Source of the DNA: UBA5972 sp002430125
GTDB lineage: Bacteria; Pseudomonadota; Alphaproteobacteria; Rhodobacterales; Rhodobacteraceae
DNA length: 35,360 nucleotides
Assembly (NCBI GenBank): GCA_937892915.1
Contig: CALBIC010000077.1
Span: 1 to 35,360 of the forward strand
Direction: 5' to 3'
A program made the translations under genes and the position numbers. Shown here one piece after another: positions 15,983 to 24,029 of this stretch (position 1 is the first letter of the stretch; each line of letters opens with the position of its first letter). The notes beneath the pieces were generated by a model. That model did not search any database and was not told the DNA's origin. It saw only the letters and a program-made list of their open reading frames with translations.

Positions 15983-17155
15983 TTACTGCAAATCAGCGAA
16001 GGCTTCCTTAAGGCGAGACACGGCCTCGATCACGCGGGATTTTTGGGTGCCGAGGTTGAAACGTAGGTAAGATTCGCCGCCAAGGCCGAAGGTGCCGCCA
16101 TGGTTGACGGCGATTTTGGCCTCGTCCTGAACGCGGCGGGTGAATTCTTCGACGGCCATGCCGGTGTCAGAAAAATCGACCCAAGCCAGATAGGTGGCTT
16201 CAAGCGGCATCGCCTTGACGCCGGGAATCGCATTGACACCCTCGTTGAAAATGCGTTGGTTTTCAGCGAGGTAGGCCATCAAATCGTCAACCCATTTCGC
16301 GCCTTCCGGCGAATAGGCGGCTGTCGTCATCGTCAGGCCAAACGAATTTGGCGATAGCCCGAGGCTCAGCATTTTGTCGGCAAACTGCTGGCGCAATGTT
16401 TCGTTTTCAATGATCACGTTGCCGTTATGGCTGCCCGCGATGTTGAAGGTCTTGGTGGGCGCGGTCATCATCACCAACCGGTCGGCGATATCGGGCGCGG
16501 CCAAAGGCATGACGGTGTGTTTGTGACCTGGGAAAACCAGATCGTTGTGGATTTCATCGCTGACCAGAATGAGGTCATGTTCAATGCAGAAATCCGCCAG
16601 TTGGCGCAGCTCGCCCACCTCCCAGACGCGACCACCGGGGTTGTGGGGTGAACACAGGACCAGCATTTTCTCGTTGCCGGTTAAGCGCGACGCGGCGTCG
16701 GCGAAATCCATTTCATAGCGGCCATTATTGTTGACCAGCGGGCATTCGCGCACGTCGCGCCCCGCGGCTTTGATGATTTTGGCGAAGGCATGGTAAACCG
16801 GCGTGAACAGGATCACCGCATCGCCGGGATCAGTCCAGGTGCTGACGCAAAGTGCTGTGCCGTTGACCAACCCGTGGGTGGAAAAGATCGATGCCGGGTC
16901 GATCTGCCAGCCATGCCGTTCCTTCATCCACCATGTGATCGCATTGCGATAGTCGCTGTCGCCGCCAAAATAACCGAATATCCCGTGATCAACCATTGTC
17001 TGCACGGCACCGGCCACACAGGCAGGCGGGCGAAAATCCATATCAGCGACCCACATGGCAATCCCGTCATCCGGCGAGACGCCATAATAGCTTTCCATCA
17101 TGTCCCATTTGGCGGAATGGGTGTTGCGACGGTCGATGATCTGATCGAAATTCAT
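15983..17155 (-). CDS. PatB/MalY-type cystathionine beta-lyase (PLP C-S lyase)
   Basis: The 390-residue fold-type I PLP enzyme belongs to the MalY/PatB group. Visible features are WVADMDFRPP (34-43), the PVYHAF stacking tyrosine (about Y121), SPHNPGGRVW (about N172), SDEIHNDLV (D200) and the Schiff-base lysine in TAPTKTFNIAG (K235), with YLRFNLGT near the end. These enzymes cleave cystathionine or other cysteine conjugates to pyruvate, ammonia and a thiol. The frame extends to 17299, but MNFDQIIDRRNTHSAKWD is the usual N-terminus. ATG 17155 has GGAG upstream; MEQTLM at 17170 is an alternative. It diverges from def. Confidence 0.9.
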   Translation of the reverse strand: MNFDQIIDRRNTHSAKWDMMESYYGVSPDDGIAMWVADMDFRPPACVAGAVQTMVDHGIFGYFGGDSDYRNAITWWMKERHGWQIDPASIFSTHGLVNGTALCVSTWTDPGDAVILFTPVYHAFAKIIKAAGRDVRECPLVNNNGRYEMDFADAASRLTGNEKMLVLCSPHNPGGRVWEVGELRQLADFCIEHDLILVSDEIHNDLVFPGHKHTVMPLAAPDIADRLVMMTAPTKTFNIAGSHNGNVIIENETLRQQFADKMLSLGLSPNSFGLTMTTAAYSPEGAKWVDDLMAYLAENQRIFNEGVNAIPGVKAMPLEATYLAWVDFSDTGMAVEEFTRRVQDEAKIAVNHGGTFGLGGESYLRFNLGTQKSRVIEAVSRLKEAFADLQ

Positions 17156-17272
17156 TAAGGTCTGCTCCATTTGTTCGGAAGGCAAGCTAGCGGATTGAGG
17201 GCGAGCCGCAAGTGAAATCCGGTTTGCGCTGTGCGGTTGCACATTTCGCGCCGATTGCTTAAATCGCGCTCT

Positions 17273-17794
17273 ATGAGCGTTCGAAACATCCTTATCCATC
17301 CCGATCCACGCCTGCGAAAGGTCTGCGCACCTGTCGAAGCCGTAGATCCGGCGTTGCGCCGGCTGGCGGATGCCATGTTTGAAACAATGTATGACGCGCC
17401 CGGTATCGGGTTGGCAGCCCCGCAGATCGGGGTTCTAAGCCGCCTTTTCGTGATGGATTGCGCCCGTAAGGACGCGCTGCCTGAACCCATGGCGCTGATC
17501 AATCCTGTGATCGTCTGGACTTCGGAAGAAACCAACACCTATGACGAAGGCTGCCTGTCGATCCCCGAGCAATACGACGATGTGACCCGTCCCGCCGTGG
17601 TGCGGATGCGGTATCTTGATCTGGACGGGCAATTGCAGGAATGCGAGTTTGACGGCATTCAGGCGACTTGTACGCAGCACGAATTGGATCATCTGAACGG
17701 AAAATTGTTCATTGATTACCTCAGCAAAATCAAACGCTCGATGATCACCAACAAGATGAAAAAGCTGAAAAAAGAACGGGCGCGGCCTGAATGA
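17273..17794 (+). CDS. def: peptide deformylase
   Basis: The 173-residue metalloenzyme removes the formyl group from new N-terminal methionines. All three conserved motifs are intact: GIGLAAPQIG (44-53), EGCLS (92-96, metal ligand C94) and QHELDH (135-140, ligands H136 and H140, catalytic E137). The frame is open to 17231, but ATG 17273 gives the classic N-terminus (MSVRNILIHPDPRLRK). It is followed with a four-base overlap by a degenerate paralogue and then by fmt, so the two opposite steps of formyl-methionine use are co-transcribed. Confidence 0.96.
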   Translation: MSVRNILIHPDPRLRKVCAPVEAVDPALRRLADAMFETMYDAPGIGLAAPQIGVLSRLFVMDCARKDALPEPMALINPVIVWTSEETNTYDEGCLSIPEQYDDVTRPAVVRMRYLDLDGQLQECEFDGIQATCTQHELDHLNGKLFIDYLSKIKRSMITNKMKKLKKERARPE

Positions 17795-18297
17795 CGGTGC
17801 GGCCTTTTCTGATCTGGCCGGACAAGCGCCTTCGCATGGTGGTGGAACCTGTGGGCGCGGTGACAGACGAGGTGCGCGCGATTTGGGACGACATGCTGGA
17901 CACGATGTATGCGATGCCCGGCATCGGGCTGGCAGGCCCGCAGATCGGCGTGATGCTGCGATTGGCGGTTGTGGATTGCTCGACCGATAAGAAAGCGCCG
18001 CTGCGACTGGCGGATCCGGAACTGCTGCATGTCAGTGACCGGTTCGTGGAATTCGAGGAAGGCAGCCCGAACCTGCTGCATGTGCACGCCAAAGTAAAAC
18101 GCCCGCGCGGGATCACCGTCAGTTTCATCGACCATCTGGGCCTTCGGGTGCGGCAGGATTTTGTCGGGCTATGGGCAGTATCGATCCAGCATCAGATCGA
18201 TCACTTGAACGGTAGGATGTATTTCGACCGGTTGGGATCGGTGAAACGGCAGATGTTGCTGAGCAAAGCGGCGAAACTTGCCAAGCGCGAGGTCTAG
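17791..18297 (+). CDS. degenerate peptide-deformylase-like protein, probably not a deformylase
   Basis: This 168-residue protein aligns along its whole length with Def (GIGLAGPQIG at 44-53, IDHLNG at 136-141). The active site is altered: EGCLS has become EGSPN, so the metal-ligand cysteine is a serine (S92), and QHELDH has become QHQIDH, so the catalytic glutamate is a glutamine (Q135). Both zinc/iron histidines remain. By comparison with the family it should not deformylate normally. It may bind the ribosome, nascent chains or Def itself, or have another role. The reading frame is intact, overlaps def by four bases (ATGA) and leads directly into fmt, so it appears maintained rather than decaying. 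Confidence 0.9.
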   Translation: MTVRPFLIWPDKRLRMVVEPVGAVTDEVRAIWDDMLDTMYAMPGIGLAGPQIGVMLRLAVVDCSTDKKAPLRLADPELLHVSDRFVEFEEGSPNLLHVHAKVKRPRGITVSFIDHLGLRVRQDFVGLWAVSIQHQIDHLNGRMYFDRLGSVKRQMLLSKAAKLAKREV

Positions 18298-18301
18298 GGA
18301 C

Positions 18302-19210
18302 ATGCGGATCGTGTTCATGGGCACGCCGGCGTTTTCGGTGCCGGTGCTGGAGGCGCTGGTGGAAGCCGGGCATCAGATCGCTTGTGTCTATTGCCAGCCG
18401 CCGCGCCCTGCAGGACGAGGAAAACAGTTGCGTCTGTCGGCGGTTCAGGACCGGGCCGAGGCGCTGGGCCTGGTGGTGCGCCATCCGCTGAACTTCAAAG
18501 ATCCCGGCGAAATTGCAGCGTTTGAAGCATTGAACGCGGACGTGGCGGTGGTGGTGGCCTATGGCCTGATCCTTCCGCAGCGGATGCTGGATGCACCAAC
18601 ACATGGCTGTCTGAATATCCACGCGTCTTTGCTGCCGCGGTGGCGCGGGGCAGCGCCGATCCACCGTGCGATCATGGTGGGCGACGCTGAAACCGGGGTT
18701 TGTGTGATGCAGATGGAGGCGGGGCTTGATACAGGTCCGGTGCTGCTGCAAAGCCGCATCGCGATTGCGGCGACGGACACGACAGGAATTTTGCACGACC
18801 GCTTAGCGGCGCTGGGCGCTGACATAATCGTTGACGCATTGGCGCGGCTTGAAACCCTTGTGGCGATACCGCAACCGCAAACCGGGATCACTTACGCCGC
18901 CAAGATCGACAAGGCCGAAGCGCGTGTCGATTGGGCGCGTCCGGCGGTCGAGGTGGATCGGTTGATCCGCGGCCTGTCGCCGTTTCCGGGGGCGTGGTGT
19001 GAAATATCCGGCGAACGCATCAAGCTGTTGGCGAGTGAAGTGGCGAATGGTGAGGGCGAGGCGGGTACGGTTCTGGACGGCGCTTTGACAATTGCCTGCG
19101 GGCAGGGTGCCGTGCGTTTGCTAAAAGTGCAACGGGCCGGGCGCGGTGCTGCGCGCACGCAGGAATTGCTGCATGGTTTCGCAGTGCTGCCCGGAATACG
19201 GTTGGGATAA
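18302..19210 (+). CDS. fmt: methionyl-tRNA formyltransferase
   Basis: The 302-residue enzyme formylates Met-tRNA(fMet) using 10-formyl-tetrahydrofolate. The N-terminal domain shows MRIVFMGTPAFSVPVLEALV, the catalytic NIHASLLPRWRGAAPIHRAI block and GLDTGPVLL. The C-terminal OB-like domain begins near TYAAKIDKAEARVDW. ATG 18302 is 4 bases after the upstream stop; in-frame sequence before it lies inside the preceding gene. It is the last gene of the def / def-like / fmt unit. Confidence 0.96.
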   Translation: MRIVFMGTPAFSVPVLEALVEAGHQIACVYCQPPRPAGRGKQLRLSAVQDRAEALGLVVRHPLNFKDPGEIAAFEALNADVAVVVAYGLILPQRMLDAPTHGCLNIHASLLPRWRGAAPIHRAIMVGDAETGVCVMQMEAGLDTGPVLLQSRIAIAATDTTGILHDRLAALGADIIVDALARLETLVAIPQPQTGITYAAKIDKAEARVDWARPAVEVDRLIRGLSPFPGAWCEISGERIKLLASEVANGEGEAGTVLDGALTIACGQGAVRLLKVQRAGRGAARTQELLHGFAVLPGIRLG

Positions 19211-19279
19211 ACATCCGCCTCTTCAAAATGCTACAGGATTGACCATATAAGGAGGGAACGTCTGTTTCTGGAGCCCCTT

Positions 19280-19522
19280 ATGATTGTCTTTTACCTGCTT
19301 ATCATCGGCGCTGCCGCCGGTTTCATTGCAACTCGCGTGATGGATATTGAAACCAACGTGCCGGTGACCATCGCCATCGGCGTGCTGGGCGCGATCATCG
19401 GGGGGTTGGTGGTCCGTGCCTTATTGGCGGTGCTGGGTCTGGCTGCCGGGTTTATTGGCGCGGTGCTTGGCGCATTGCTGCTGATCTGGCTTTATCAGAC
19501 CTATATTGCGAAAAAACGTTAA
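19280..19522 (+). CDS. GlsB/YeaQ/YmgE-family small membrane protein
   Basis: The 80-residue, very hydrophobic protein has three membrane segments rich in Gly/Ala (IVFYLLIIGAAAGFIAT, TIAIGVLGAIIGGLVVRALL and GLAAGFIGAVLGALLLIWLY) and ends in KKR. This is the pattern of the transglycosylase-associated / GlsB / YeaQ family, usually linked to stress response, with unknown mechanism. GGAG at 19270-19273 precedes ATG 19280. It lies 69 bases after fmt, probably with its own promoter. Confidence 0.85.
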   Translation: MIVFYLLIIGAAAGFIATRVMDIETNVPVTIAIGVLGAIIGGLVVRALLAVLGLAAGFIGAVLGALLLIWLYQTYIAKKR

Positions 19523-19612
19523 GCCTTTTCTTTTGAAAGTATTCTGGGGTCCGGGGGCAAAGACTCCGGTCGGGGCGTGCTTGTTTTGGAACACGGAATA
19601 GAAAAGACAGTC

Positions 19613-20047
19613 CTACCAGCGTTTTAACGCCTCTTCGTCGCGGTCGGCTGCGGCAACCCAGCTTTCACCCTCCGACGTGACCTCTTTTTTCCAGAACGGT
19701 GCGCGGGATTTCAGGTAATCCATCAGGAATTCAGCCGCAGCAAAAGCCTCGGCGCGGTGCAGGCTGGCGGTTGCCACCATCATGATCTGCGCTCCGGGCC
19801 GCAATTCGCCGTAACGGTGGATGATCAAGGTATCGGTCAGTGCCCAACGCGCGCAGGCCTGTGTTTCAATTTCGGTCAGCGCTGAAAGCGTCATCGCGGG
19901 GTAATGTTCGATGAGCATATGATCAAGCGTGCCGTCAGGCCTGTTGCGTACAAGGCCGGTAAAGGTGACAACTGCACCGGCATCACGCCCAAAATTTTTC
20001 AACTCGGCCGCAAGATCAAAATTGTCGGCCTGAACCTTTACGGCCAT
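19613..20047 (-). CDS. moaE: molybdopterin synthase catalytic subunit MoaE
   Basis: The 144-residue large subunit of molybdopterin synthase, with MoaD, inserts dithiolene sulfur into precursor Z (cPMP). Recognisable parts are GAVVTFTGLVRN near residue 30, LIEHYPAMTLSALTEIE, HRYGELRPGAQIMMVATASLHR and the lysine-rich active-site segment LKSRAPFWKKEV. The start is one base from the moaD stop, giving a moaD-moaE order on the minus strand. Confidence 0.95.
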   Translation of the reverse strand: MAVKVQADNFDLAAELKNFGRDAGAVVTFTGLVRNRPDGTLDHMLIEHYPAMTLSALTEIETQACARWALTDTLIIHRYGELRPGAQIMMVATASLHRAEAFAAAEFLMDYLKSRAPFWKKEVTSEGESWVAAADRDEEALKRW

Positions 20048-20048
20048 G

Positions 20049-20297
20049 TCAGCCTCCGGTCATTGGCGGAAAGAACGCCACCTCGCGTGCGCCTTTTAAG
20101 GGCATGGTGACGTCTACAAGCGTTTGATCAACGGCCACGCGAATGGCGGCCAGATCGGAAAAAGCAAAGGCATATCGGTCTTCGCGCAGTTTCAGTTCTT
20201 CGATCAGATCGGCCACCGTAACCGCCGAACTTTCGATTTGTTCACGCGGCAAGCCGATGCGTTCGCGAATCCAGGCAAAGTACAAAACATCGATCAT
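20049..20297 (-). CDS. moaD: molybdopterin synthase sulfur carrier subunit MoaD
   Basis: The 82-residue ubiquitin-like protein ends in the diglycine (PPMTGG) that is converted to a thiocarboxylate for sulfur transfer. It begins with MIDVLYFAWIRERIG, and AREVAFFPPMTGG matches the usual MoaD tail. Its start overlaps the pgsA stop by four bases and its stop is next to moaE, so the three genes form one unit. Confidence 0.94.
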   Translation of the reverse strand: MIDVLYFAWIRERIGLPREQIESSAVTVADLIEELKLREDRYAFAFSDLAAIRVAVDQTLVDVTMPLKGAREVAFFPPMTGG

Positions 20298-20965
20298 GGG
20301 TTTGCCTCGTCCGACAGAAAGGGCAATGATTTCCGGAAGTAATCAAGCCCGGTGATCACCGTCAGAAGTGCCGCAAGCCACATCAGGATAATGCCGCCAT
20401 AAAAGCTTACGACGTAGCCCTGATATTTCCACCAGAGGCCAAGGGTATCTTCCTGGGTGCCGTCCAATATAGCAGCCACTGAGGCGCTGTCCATCGCAAA
20501 GCTGATGACCACAAAGTAATGCTCGAATATCAGATGGCCAAAGAGGACGGCCACTGCAATCATCTGCACAGCGGTCTTCCATTTCGCCAAGGCTGTTACC
20601 GACAGGCTTGAGGAGTTTTCGCCTAAAAACTCCCTCAGGCCGGAAATGAAAATTTCGCGGAAAATGATCGCCATAGCGGGGATTACAAACAGGGACCGAC
20701 TGCCAAGAAGCATAGCCAACATCACCAGCGCGATGATGGTCATGGCTTTGTCGGCAATCGGGTCCAGCATCCGGCCAAAAGCGCTGATTTGTTTCCAGCG
20801 GCGGGCCAGAAATCCGTCAAAATAATCCGTTAACGCCGCAAAAACGAACAGCCCCATGCCCAGCCAATCCGACAGCGGATGCGCAAAGACCTCGTAGACC
20901 GCGACCAATGCGGGGGCTGCAAGCAGACGCAGGATGGTCAGGGTATTGGGCAGGTTCCATTGCAT
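20294..20965 (-). CDS. pgsA: CDP-diacylglycerol-glycerol-3-phosphate 3-phosphatidyltransferase
   Basis: The 223-residue membrane protein carries the complete CDP-alcohol phosphatidyltransferase signature: D47, D50-G51, A54-R55, G64, D68 and D72, with exact D-x2-DG-x2-AR-x8-G-x3-D-x3-D spacing. It makes phosphatidylglycerol phosphate, the precursor of phosphatidylglycerol. MQWNLPNTLTILRLLAAP is the typical PgsA N-terminus. It has about six hydrophobic segments. It sits between uvrC (40 bases upstream) and moaD (overlapping). Confidence 0.94.
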   Translation of the reverse strand: MQWNLPNTLTILRLLAAPALVAVYEVFAHPLSDWLGMGLFVFAALTDYFDGFLARRWKQISAFGRMLDPIADKAMTIIALVMLAMLLGSRSLFVIPAMAIIFREIFISGLREFLGENSSSLSVTALAKWKTAVQMIAVAVLFGHLIFEHYFVVISFAMDSASVAAILDGTQEDTLGLWWKYQGYVVSFYGGIILMWLAALLTVITGLDYFRKSLPFLSDEANP

Positions 20966-21005
20966 TTTGCAGCCTTTTGGTCAGGTGTTGGTCTGTTCTA
21001 GCCGC

Positions 21006-22913
21006 TCAGCCGCGATCATGGAAGAAGCCATGAATGGTTTCTGCAATTGTGTCGGAAATACCCTCGACGGATTTAAGATCGCTTAGCCCGGCGCGTGCCA
21101 CGGCTTTGGCGGATCCGAAATGTTGCAACAAGGCGCGTTTCCGCGTGGCGCCGACGCCTGGCACATCATCAAGCGGGGTGGCGCCAATGGCTTTGGCGCG
21201 TTTGGCGCGGTGCGCACCGATGGCGAAACGGTGCGCCTCGTCGCGCAGGCGCTGGACGAAATACAGTACGGGATCGGTGCGCGACAGGGCGAAAACCCGT
21301 TGGCCGGGGCGATAGAATTCTTCTTTGCCAGCGTCACGATCTTCGCCCTTGGCAACCCCGATGAAGGGAACGTCGGTGATGCCCAGTTTGGTCATAATCT
21401 CGGCCACGGCGGAAACCTGTCCGGCCCCACCGTCAATCAGCAACAGATCAGGCCAGTTGCCGCTTTTGCGTTCCGGGTCTTCGGTTTGCAGGCGCGACAT
21501 GCGACGGGTCAGAACCTCTTTCATCATGCCAAAATCATCACCGGGGGTCAGTTCGGTCGATTTGATATTAAATTTGCGGTATTGGGATTTCAGAAACCCT
21601 TCAGGCCCGGCAACAATCATACCGCCAACCGCATTGGTGCCGGAAATATGCGAGTTGTCGTAAACTTCGATCCTTGTGGGGGTCGTGGGCAGGTTAAACG
21701 CCTCGGCGAGACCTTTCAGCAAACGGCCCTGTGCGATGCTTTCAGCCAGACGCCGCACCAGAGATTCACGCGCGTTGCGGTGGGCGTTTTCCACCAGTTC
21801 CGCCTTTTCGCCGCGTTTGGGCACCAGCAATTCGACCTTGCTGCCCAGCTTGCCGGTTAGGGCCTGTTGCATCAGATCGGGGTTTTCGATCTGGTTTGAC
21901 ATAAGGATGGTTTTGGGTGGAATACGGTCGCCGTAAAACTGGCCGATAAAGGCTTCCAGTACTTCTTCGGGGTCAACGTCAGCCCCGGTGCGCGGGAAAT
22001 AGGCGCGGTTGCCCCAGTTTTGGTTGGCGCGAATGAAGAACACCTGAACGCAGGCTTGGCCGCCTTCCTGATAAAGCGCGATGATATCGGCCTCGGTCAC
22101 GCCTTGGGGGTTGATGCCCTGGCTGGATTGCACTTGGGTCAGCGCGCGGATGCGGTCGCGGATAGCGGCGGCGCGTTCAAATTCCATAAGCGCGCTGGCC
22201 TCGGCCATTTTGGCGGCAAGATCGGCCTGAACTTTGGTCGAGCGGCCCGACAGAAACGCAGAGGCGTCATCGACCAAGGCGGCGTAATCCTGTTCCGAGA
22301 TTTTGCCGACGCAAGGGGCTGCGCAACGGGCGATCTGGTGCAACAGGCAGGGGCGGGTGCGGCCGGAATAGGAGGCATCTGTGCAACTGCGCAGCAGGAA
22401 CACTTTTTGCAGCTGATTGAGCGTGCGATTAACCGCGCCGGCACTGGCAAACGGGCCGTAATAGTCACCCTTTTCGCTGCGTTTGCCGCGATGTTTTTTG
22501 ATCGGCGGAAAGGCGTGTTCGCGGCTGACCAGAATATTCGGAAAGGATTTATCGTCGCGCAACAGAACGTTATAGCGCGGCTTGAGCTGCTTGATCAGGT
22601 TCTGTTCGAGCAACAATGCTTCGGTTTCGGTCTTTGTGGTCAGAAACATCATCGACGCGGTGGCGGACACCATGCGCCCGATCCGGGCCGTGTGACCCGA
22701 GGCTTTGGCATAGGACGAAACCCGTTTTTTCAGGTTGCGCGCCTTGCCGACATAAAGGACTGCGCCCTTTTCATCCAGCATCCGGTAAACGCCCGGCGAG
22801 TTATCAAGCGAATTGAGGTAGGACTGCACGCAAAGATACCCGCGCAGCGTTTCGCTTGCAGCTTGGGGCGTACCTTCTTCGTCATAGGGTTCTATCGGGG
22901 GCAGTTGGTTCAT
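21006..22913 (-). CDS. uvrC: excinuclease ABC subunit C
   Basis: The 635-residue nucleotide-excision-repair nuclease makes both incisions around UvrB-bound DNA lesions. The N-terminal GIY-YIG domain is visible (GVY at 41-43, LYVGKARNLKKR from 53). The Cys-rich linker contains CLLHQIARCAAPCVG, and the UVR motif lies around MEFERAAAIRDRIRAL. The RNase-H-like domain shows IEVYDNSHISGTNAVGG and LLIDGGAGQV. The C-terminal helix-hairpin-helix is at DDVPGVGATRKRALLQHFGS. It heads the minus-strand uvrC-pgsA-moaD-moaE unit. Confidence 0.97.
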   Translation of the reverse strand: MNQLPPIEPYDEEGTPQAASETLRGYLCVQSYLNSLDNSPGVYRMLDEKGAVLYVGKARNLKKRVSSYAKASGHTARIGRMVSATASMMFLTTKTETEALLLEQNLIKQLKPRYNVLLRDDKSFPNILVSREHAFPPIKKHRGKRSEKGDYYGPFASAGAVNRTLNQLQKVFLLRSCTDASYSGRTRPCLLHQIARCAAPCVGKISEQDYAALVDDASAFLSGRSTKVQADLAAKMAEASALMEFERAAAIRDRIRALTQVQSSQGINPQGVTEADIIALYQEGGQACVQVFFIRANQNWGNRAYFPRTGADVDPEEVLEAFIGQFYGDRIPPKTILMSNQIENPDLMQQALTGKLGSKVELLVPKRGEKAELVENAHRNARESLVRRLAESIAQGRLLKGLAEAFNLPTTPTRIEVYDNSHISGTNAVGGMIVAGPEGFLKSQYRKFNIKSTELTPGDDFGMMKEVLTRRMSRLQTEDPERKSGNWPDLLLIDGGAGQVSAVAEIMTKLGITDVPFIGVAKGEDRDAGKEEFYRPGQRVFALSRTDPVLYFVQRLRDEAHRFAIGAHRAKRAKAIGATPLDDVPGVGATRKRALLQHFGSAKAVARAGLSDLKSVEGISDTIAETIHGFFHDRG

Positions 22914-23224
22914 GCGGTTCTTATAGGTGATTCTTGTGGAGGCTTCCTCAATAACCTCGCAAGATCAAGAAAAAATCTGTCCACGAATTCTGTGGATAAG
23001 TCTGAGGGTAACAATCGGACACAGCGATTTTTTTGTTTGAATCGGTAGGTTTCCGCCGTCTGCCTCATTTTTAGGCACATTTTTAAGGCACTGATTTCAT
23101 TATGAAATTTTTTCTTCAATCGCCAAATTATTGATTTCATTAGCTAATTTTTAACACTTTCGTGACCGTTTCGTGAAAAGTGGACAAATGCACTTTGGCT
23201 TCTTCGTTTGTGGTCTGCGCGGGG
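22914..23224. other. AT-rich spacer upstream of uvrC
   Basis: This 311-base stretch is AT-rich compared with its surroundings and has no convincing gene. It holds a DnaA-box-like site, two GANTC sites (22929-22933 and 23039-23043), a repeated TGATTTCATTA (23092-23102 and 23132-23142), and small hairpins such as ATTTCA-TTA-TGAAAT (23094-23108) and TGCCT-N7-AGGCA (23061-23077). It must contain the uvrC promoter and the end of the SDR transcript. Confidence 0.55.
22980..22999. promoter_or_regulatory. DnaA-box-like site within an inverted repeat
   Basis: TGTGGATAA at 22991-22999 is, on the minus strand, a perfect match to the classic DnaA box TTATCCACA. It overlaps an inverted repeat, TCCAC-N7-GTGGA (22980-22996). 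It lies 78 bases upstream of the uvrC start. A single box is suggestive, not proof, of DnaA binding. Confidence 0.4.
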
Positions 23225-24010
23225 TTACTCTACGCCTAACACATCCGGGGTCTGCCAGCCCAGATGCTGGCCGCCATCAATGCACAAAAGTTGCCCCGTC
23301 AGAGATGGACTGTCGAGGATAAAGGCCATTGCCGCTGTTATATCTGCCGGGTTGCTGCCGCGTTTCAGGATCGTGGCGGCGCGTTGATTGACAAAATGGT
23401 TGTCTGACTGGCGCGCGCCTTGCAGGGTTGGACCGGGGCCAATGGCGTTCACCCGGATTTGCGGGGCCAGGGCCTGCGCGGCGGTTTGGGTTAACGCCCA
23501 CAGGCCCATTTTTGCCAGCGTATAGGTCATGAATTCCGGGGTCAGCTTGCGCACCCGTTGGTCGATCATGTTGATCACACAGGCGCTGGCCATTGGTTCG
23601 CCTGTGGCGTCGGAAAGCGTCGCAGGGGCTTGGGCGGCAAACTGTTGGGTCAGCACGAAAGGCGCGCGTAGGTTGCTTTCCATATGGCGGTCCCAGCTTT
23701 TGCGGCTGGCGGTTTTCAGGGTGTCATATTCAAACACCGAGGCATTGTTGATCAGCACATTTAGCGGCCGTTTCATGGCATCAGCGGCGCGCGCAACAAG
23801 CGCTTGGCTGTCCGCCTCGATCAGCAGATCGGCGCGAAGGGTTACAACTTTGACGCCCTTGGTTGCAATCTCGGCCGCAGTTTCGGCGGCGGCGTCGGCG
23901 GAACCGGCGTAATGCAGGGCGACATCAAAACCACGGTCCGCAAGTGCCAGCGCCATGGCTTTGCCAAGCCGTCGTGCGCCGCCCGTGACCAACGCTGCAC
24001 CGTTTTGCAT
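23225..24010 (-). CDS. SDR oxidoreductase, pteridine-reductase type (FolM/PTR1-like)
   Basis: The 261-residue Rossmann-fold SDR has the dinucleotide motif TGGARRLG (9-16) and NNAS at 88-91. The active site differs from ordinary SDRs: the usual serine is replaced by Asp (D150 in INMIDQRV), then Y163 and K167 follow. The 13- and 4-residue spacings are the same as Asp181-Tyr194-Lys198 of Leishmania pteridine reductase PTR1. TGGxRRLG with Arg is also typical for the PTR1/FolM group, which prefers NADPH and reduces dihydrofolate, dihydromonapterin or other pterins. It is the last gene of an S49 peptidase / zinc protein / antiporter run, 19 bases after the antiporter stop. Confidence 0.85.
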   Translation of the reverse strand: MQNGAALVTGGARRLGKAMALALADRGFDVALHYAGSADAAAETAAEIATKGVKVVTLRADLLIEADSQALVARAADAMKRPLNVLINNASVFEYDTLKTASRKSWDRHMESNLRAPFVLTQQFAAQAPATLSDATGEPMASACVINMIDQRVRKLTPEFMTYTLAKMGLWALTQTAAQALAPQIRVNAIGPGPTLQGARQSDNHFVNQRAATILKRGSNPADITAAMAFILDSPSLTGQLLCIDGGQHLGWQTPDVLGVE

Positions 24011-24029
24011 TCACGCCTCCAGAGTGTGT

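Noticed and set aside
22020..23048. 342-codon open frame on the + strand opposite uvrC
   Set aside because: It is a shadow of uvrC: codon use and the UvrC domain match on the minus strand are clear, and the + translation has no recognisable domain.
22910..23140. 76-codon minus-strand frame upstream of uvrC
   Set aside because: AT-rich with no good ribosome binding site, and it runs through the presumed uvrC promoter region; composition is not protein-like.
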